From positions 1,200,618 to 1,213,162 of the forward strand of contig LSYV01000025.1 of the NCBI GenBank assembly GCA_001584585.1: 12,545 nt of DNA, written 5' to 3'. Numbering within the stretch: the first letter of the stretch is position 1; the number at the start of each line of letters is the position of its first letter. Source of the DNA: Gonium pectorale (lineage: Eukaryota > Chlorophyta > Chlorophyceae > Chlamydomonadales > Volvocaceae). Positions 9,090-12,545 of this stretch are shown here, one piece after another. A model generated the notes under the pieces. The model was not told the origin of the DNA. It made no database searches and worked only from the letters and a program-made list of their open reading frames with translations. Both the position numbers and the translations under genes were made by a program.

Positions 9090-9430
9090 GTGCATAAGCG
9101 TGAGAACGCAATCAGAACCGTGACCAGGACTGGGACCGTGATTGGGACTGAGGTCAGCTTTGAGGTGAGGACCAGGATTGTGACGTGGAGGCAGCCCACG
9201 GGCCTAGCGGGAGTGTGGTTGATGGGCGGGCTGGTAGGGGGCAGTGATGAAGCTGGAAGCGTTTGCGGCAGTGCAGGGGTGCGCTGGTCCGACGGCACCG
9301 GCGCTGGTGATGGTAGCTGAGGGGTGCAGCGGCCCTTGGAGGGGCGTGTGTGGCGGTCCGGGCCATGGACGTGCCAGCCCCGAGCACCTCACCATGTTCA
9401 TGCCGCGCGTCTCAGCGGAGGATGCAAAGA
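9090..9430 (+). pseudogene. Decayed copy of part of exon 2 of the RD-repeat gene (source about 586-930)
   Basis: This is a same-strand partial duplicate of the first gene in the window. Anchors are GAGAACGCAATC (596 and 9102), an exact 25-bp match (662-686 and 9180-9204), the GAGCACCTC region, and TCTCAGCGGAGGA (914 and 9410). Between anchors the copy has gained about 12 bp and lost about 22 bp. In the source frame it carries TGA at 9149, 9161 and 9245, and the conserved SPEHL-like segment (from 9376) is in a different frame from the RD tract, so there is a frameshift as well. Arg codons of the RD tract have become Gln (9113, 9125, 9173), Trp (9131, 9143), Cys (9179) or stop, all by changes expected at CpG. 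Neither end shows an intron junction, poly(A) or target-site duplication, so the copying mechanism is unknown. Confidence 0.82.
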
Positions 9431-9501
9431 GGGAACTCGCAGCTCCCCATCTCCTGTAGCCCCAACACAAGCGGCTCTGATCCTTATATATGTATCCGCC
9501 G

Positions 9502-9565
9502 AATCCGGCAAAGGATCGACCAGTCACACGGTCAAATCCGGCAAGCAACGGATTGACCAGTCACA
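9502..9565. repeat. Imperfect direct repeat of about 30 bp, two copies
   Basis: AATCCGGCAA...GGATCGACCAGTCACA (9502-9528) is repeated as AATCCGGCAA...GGATTGACCAGTCACA (9535-9565), with a 4-nt insertion and one C-to-T change. A TATA-like run TTATATATGTA (9484-9494) lies just upstream. Confidence 0.75.
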
Positions 9566-10292
9566 GCCTGCTAGGAGACGATCGATCACGACACCTAGGC
9601 CTCTCGCTCCCTGCTCTGATACACAGGCCTGTCCGTGCTGTCCCGCCCAGTCCATGCTCGTAGTTGCGTGCACGAAAAGCACCGGTGACGCACCAAGCGG
9701 CATGCGGTACCGTACCGTTGCCATACATTCATATGCGTGTGATGGACGCGATGCGCTATGTACATGCCTCCAATGCCAGCCTCATCACACACCCTGAACG
9801 ACTGGCTCACCGCGCTCTACGAGGCTACGGACCCACACCCTGAGGCCCCGTTCCTGGCCACCAAGGTCCTCCTCCACACGCACTGCACACTAACATAGCG
9901 CATCGCCCTCTTGGCTGTCACCCATGCCTGCGATGCAGCAGCGCCGCCCTCCCACTCTCTGTGCCTCATCACACGCACCTCTCTGCCCACTCGGCCCCCC
10001 AGGCGGGGGCGGTCTTTTGCCCCGCCCAGAGACCCCCACCTCACAGCCCGAACCTGCTACTGTAGCTAGACGAGCGACACGTCATCACCGGTCGATTGGC
10101 TACTGCTGCTGCTGTGACCGGATGCCTTTTCACGATGGCGTCCGCCACAGCCACGCCACCCTCTTCCTGACTACGTTTCCGTCTGTGCAATCCTTGCCTG
10201 TCTATCAGCCTCCCAAGGCCACGCCTACGACTGTACGTCGACCCGCCCGCAGCTGCGGTTACCTCCGCTTGCGACAACACAGACCCGCCCAT
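9566..10292. other. Gene-free stretch, probably includes the 3'UTR of the minus-strand sulfotransferase gene
   Basis: About 730 bp downstream of the sulfotransferase stop. No TTACA (reverse TGTAA) was found between 9780 and 10292, so its poly(A) signal is not identified. A 44-codon open frame (9764-9898, +) has protein-like composition but no domain. A GC-rich hairpin, GGCGGGG...CCCCGCC, lies near 10002-10027. Confidence 0.5.
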
Positions 10293-12485
10293 TCATGCCG
10301 ATGCAGCCGCGGCCGCGGCGGCCTTCTTCGCCGTGTCCTCCCACAGGAAGCGCGGGTCGTCTCCCATGAGCTTGGCGAGCTTTTGGTTGAAGGGGCGGTA
10401 GAAGTCCTGGGGAGCGAGGGGACGGGGGAAAGGGTTGGGGGTGGGGGGCCGTCTCATCCGACGCATGGGGGGAGGCAGGGGCGTTGGGAACCCAAGGAAT
10501 GACGGAAGCCCCACCTTGACGCAAGACCCATGCCAAGATGCCCATCCCCTTGCATGTCTCCCTTCTCGCAACGTCTCCCTCTACAGGCCAAGCCCGTGTG
10601 CCCCGTCCCCGCCCCCAGCTACACGCATGCATGGCCCACAGTGCCCCGTCTTCTCATCTCCACATCAGGTTCGCCTTCCACCCGCTCGGGCCCACGCTCA
10701 GCCATCCACAGACATACGGTTGGCATGCGCCTCCGCCTTCCCTACTGAGAACGCCTTCCAAGCCGCCTTTCAAGCCGCTCCCCCTCCCCCCCCCCGCCCG
10801 GCCGCCCGCTCACGCACGCAGCGCACCTCGAGCAGCTTGCGCGACTCGGGCCACATGCGCGGGTACTTCTCGCTCTGCGCGTTGAAGCGCCGCAGCCGCA
10901 TCATCGTGGTCGTCTCCTCGTCGCTCAGCTCCCGCATGCCTGCATCGCCGTACAGAGATTGCCGTACGTTGACGTGTACGAGTGCGGTCCTCAGCAATGG
11001 CGCCCGAGCGTGTTGCAGCAGCAGCAGCATCGCGTGAGGTCGAGGGCCCCAGTCGGACACGACAGAGCCATCTGCCAGGATGTCACCAAGAGCCGGCTAC
11101 ACCCCCGTCCCCGCCCGCCCCGCCCACGCCCCGTCCACCCACCCATGTGGATGTCGCCAAGAGCCGGCTACACATCCGTCGCCGCCCACCCGCCACCCGC
11201 CCACCCGTCCCCGTCTACCCACCAAGGAACTTGATGACGGTCTGGATGTGTTCCTGAGGAGTAGTAGGGGCAGCGTTGAGGGGGATGGGGACGCAACGGG
11301 CGTTGGGGCGGCGCTGATCGAGGTGTCGGGGCCGAGGAGGAGGTGTGGCTAGGGCGTGGCCTGACTTGGCGTCGGCGCACGCGCCCCCCCCCAAACTTTT
11401 GCGCTTACGCCCGTCGTATGCGTTTTCCTTGTCAACACCTGCGGGGCACTCGCGCCCACGCCCGGCGCCGCATGTTGATGGCCCTACATCCCATACATCC
11501 CACAGGGCCAAGCCTAAGAATCCCGTACACCCATTCCGTACACCCATCCCGTACACCCATACATCTCGCAGGGCCAAAGCCGAAGCATCGGCCCTTACCG
11601 CAGAACCACAACACAGCGCAGCACGCACCCTTTCGCCATGCATGGGGTGGGGTGGGGTGGGGTGGGGTGGGGTGGGGTGGGGCTCGCTGCCGATCCTGCC
11701 ACCTTACTGCTCAGGCGCACGCCGTGCGATGCCGTGCGATGTCGTGCAATGCAGTGCGATGTCGTGCAATGCCGTGCAATGCCGTGCGATGTCGTGCGAT
11801 GTCGTGCCCCCACCCCACCCACCCACCCACCCACCCTGGGCGCCGCCTTGTAGTCTTCGGTGCGCAGGAAGAGCAGCTGCTCGCGCGGGAAGACGCTCGT
11901 CCAGGCCTCAACGAACTCGCCGTACATGCCCTTGACCAGCTGCTGCGGCTCGTACCGCCGTACGCACTCGGCCGTGCCGTGCTTGGCCACGCAGTTGTTC
12001 CACATCTGGACGGAGGGTTGGCAGCAAACGGGGTGTTGGGGGGTGGCCAGTCAGGGTGGGGGGGGCGGTGTCCCACGTCAGCATGCAGGTCCAAGCAGCA
12101 CACGCATGGGCATTCACAGCGGCCTTCAGGACAGCGGGGGGCTGATCGGGCGAGGGGTGTGTGCGGAGGGCGCGGACGTACGGGCGCGGGATGTGGGTGA
12201 AAGGAGAGGTTCCGAGGGGTTACGAGATTAGCGGCACTGAGCGCGAATGGTGCAAGGCGACCTCCAGACCTCGATCTGCGAGGGGGGTGCACCCACCCAC
12301 CCACTTACCCGCCCAGCCAGTCACCCACCCGGCTCGCTTTCCGCCCATCAAAGCAGCCCGCCCACGCCCCCCCCACCACACACACACACCCAACCCCCCG
12401 CCCGCCCACCCACCCCACCTGGATGTCCCGCTGCACGCGGGCGTGGAACTTGTCCGGCCCCTCAAACGGCTCGCTGGGCCGCCGC
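10293..12485 (-). CDS. Sulfotransferase-like protein, C-terminal part (gene continues past the window)
   Basis: Five minus-strand exons join cleanly: 12485-12419, 12005-11835, 11253-11223, 10939-10827 and 10406-10293 (TGA). All junctions are GT-AG; entering phases are 2, 0, 0, 1 and 0. They give 164 visible residues. The order of motifs fits Golgi-type carbohydrate sulfotransferases (Sulfotransfer_1 fold): FHARVQRDIQ then a W..C......C segment, YGEFVEAWTSVFPREQLLFL, the LRTEDY strand, HIQTVIKFLG, and the terminal FYRPFNQKL with a following FLW. Such enzymes move sulfate from PAPS to a sugar or protein acceptor. The PAPS-binding 5'-PSB and 3'-PB motifs and any membrane anchor should lie upstream, outside the window, so activity and acceptor cannot be judged. 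The protein ends in an alanine-rich tail (KKA7SA). In algae this could serve sulfated cell-wall or extracellular glycans (inference). An acceptor with a good pyrimidine tract precedes 12485. Confidence 0.8.
11078..11219. repeat. 71-bp tandem duplication in a sulfotransferase intron
   Basis: The copies begin GGATGTCACCAAGAGCCGGC (11078) and GGATGTCGCCAAGAGCCGGC (11149), and continue into C-rich sequence that has diverged more. The second copy abuts the 5' splice site of the 31-nt exon. On the gene strand each unit holds CTTGG(T/C)GAC, which resembles the true exon end CTTG|GTGGGT. Confidence 0.75.
11644..11682. repeat. (GGGGT)n pentanucleotide run
   Basis: Seven perfect GGGGT units plus GGGG on the + strand, inside an intron of the minus-strand sulfotransferase gene. 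Four or more G4 tracts with single-T loops form a strong G-quadruplex motif. It is not the TTTTAGGG telomere repeat of these algae. Confidence 0.9.
11721..11807. repeat. 10-bp tandem repeat, consensus GYCGTGCRAT, 8.7 units
   Basis: Eight full units in exact 10-bp register plus seven bases of a ninth. Differences are mostly at position 2 (C/T) and position 8 (G/A); one unit reads GCAGTGCGAT. It lies in the same sulfotransferase intron as the GGGGT run and ends where the G-rich 5' end of the intron begins. Confidence 0.92.
11807..11837 (-). other. G-quadruplex-like run on a 5' splice site
   Basis: On the gene strand, exon end CCCAGG runs straight into repeated GTGGG units and then GGGGTGGGGG, so the donor GT at 11834 is the first of several GTGGGT donors spaced 4 nt apart. 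Only that first donor joins in phase with the next exon; shifts of 4 or 8 nt would break the frame. Confidence 0.7.
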
Positions 12486-12545
12486 CTGCGGAGGGAGGGA
12501 GGGCACGGAGGGCGGGGGAGCGAGAGGCATTGATGGAAGGTGGGC

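Noticed and set aside
9087..9320. 77-codon + strand frame in the exon copy
   Set aside because: It matches an unused alternative frame of exon 2, not the coding frame. In the coding frame the copy has stops and a frameshift.
11644..11682. Possible interstitial telomere from the GGGGT run
   Set aside because: The unit is GGGGT, not the TTTTAGGG or TTTAGGG repeats of green algae, and it sits inside an intron of an otherwise normal gene.

Overview
The window looks like nuclear DNA of a chlamydomonadalean green alga (Chlamydomonas/Volvox group). The case rests on very GC-rich sequence, genes split by GT-AG introns, glycine/alanine/proline-rich coding sequence, a TGTAA polyadenylation signal behind one gene, (GT)n and C/G-rich simple repeats in introns, and a C-terminal MYND finger of the type expanded in these algae. 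The species cannot be named from the sequence. No prokaryotic operon, CRISPR array, tRNA, rRNA or intact transposon was seen.

Layout. (1) 1-3150, + strand: the 3' part of a gene of at least three exons. It encodes a long, mostly disordered, probably nuclear protein with an alternating Arg-Asp tract, a basic/hydrophobic/acidic motif resembling a SUMO-interacting motif, and poly-proline. (2) 3151-4471: about 1.3 kb that probably holds the 3'UTR of gene 1 and the promoter and 5'UTR of gene 2, with a perfect 13-bp inverted repeat. (3) 4472-8137, + strand: a complete three-exon gene for a protein of about 1013 residues, helical and leucine/alanine-rich with a C-terminal MYND zinc finger, followed by TGTAA at 8227. 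(4) 8240-10292: about 2 kb with no convincing intact gene. It contains a decayed, same-strand copy (about 9090-9430) of part of exon 2 of gene 1, plus short direct repeats. (5) 10293-12485 and beyond, - strand: the last five visible exons of a sulfotransferase-like gene, including a 31-nt exon. Its introns are full of G-rich runs and tandem repeats.

Genes 1 and 2 lie in tandem. The sulfotransferase gene converges on gene 2 across the 2 kb gap. Nothing suggests the three work in one pathway. The exon joins were built by hand from GT-AG sites and reading phase. They are self-consistent throughout, except that the first MYND intron allows more than one solution.

I did not find a convincing new biological system. 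The most interesting points are the decayed exon copy, whose arginine-codon changes all look like CpG transitions; the frame-critical tandem donor in the MYND gene; and the G-quadruplex-like run lying directly on a 5' splice site of the sulfotransferase gene.
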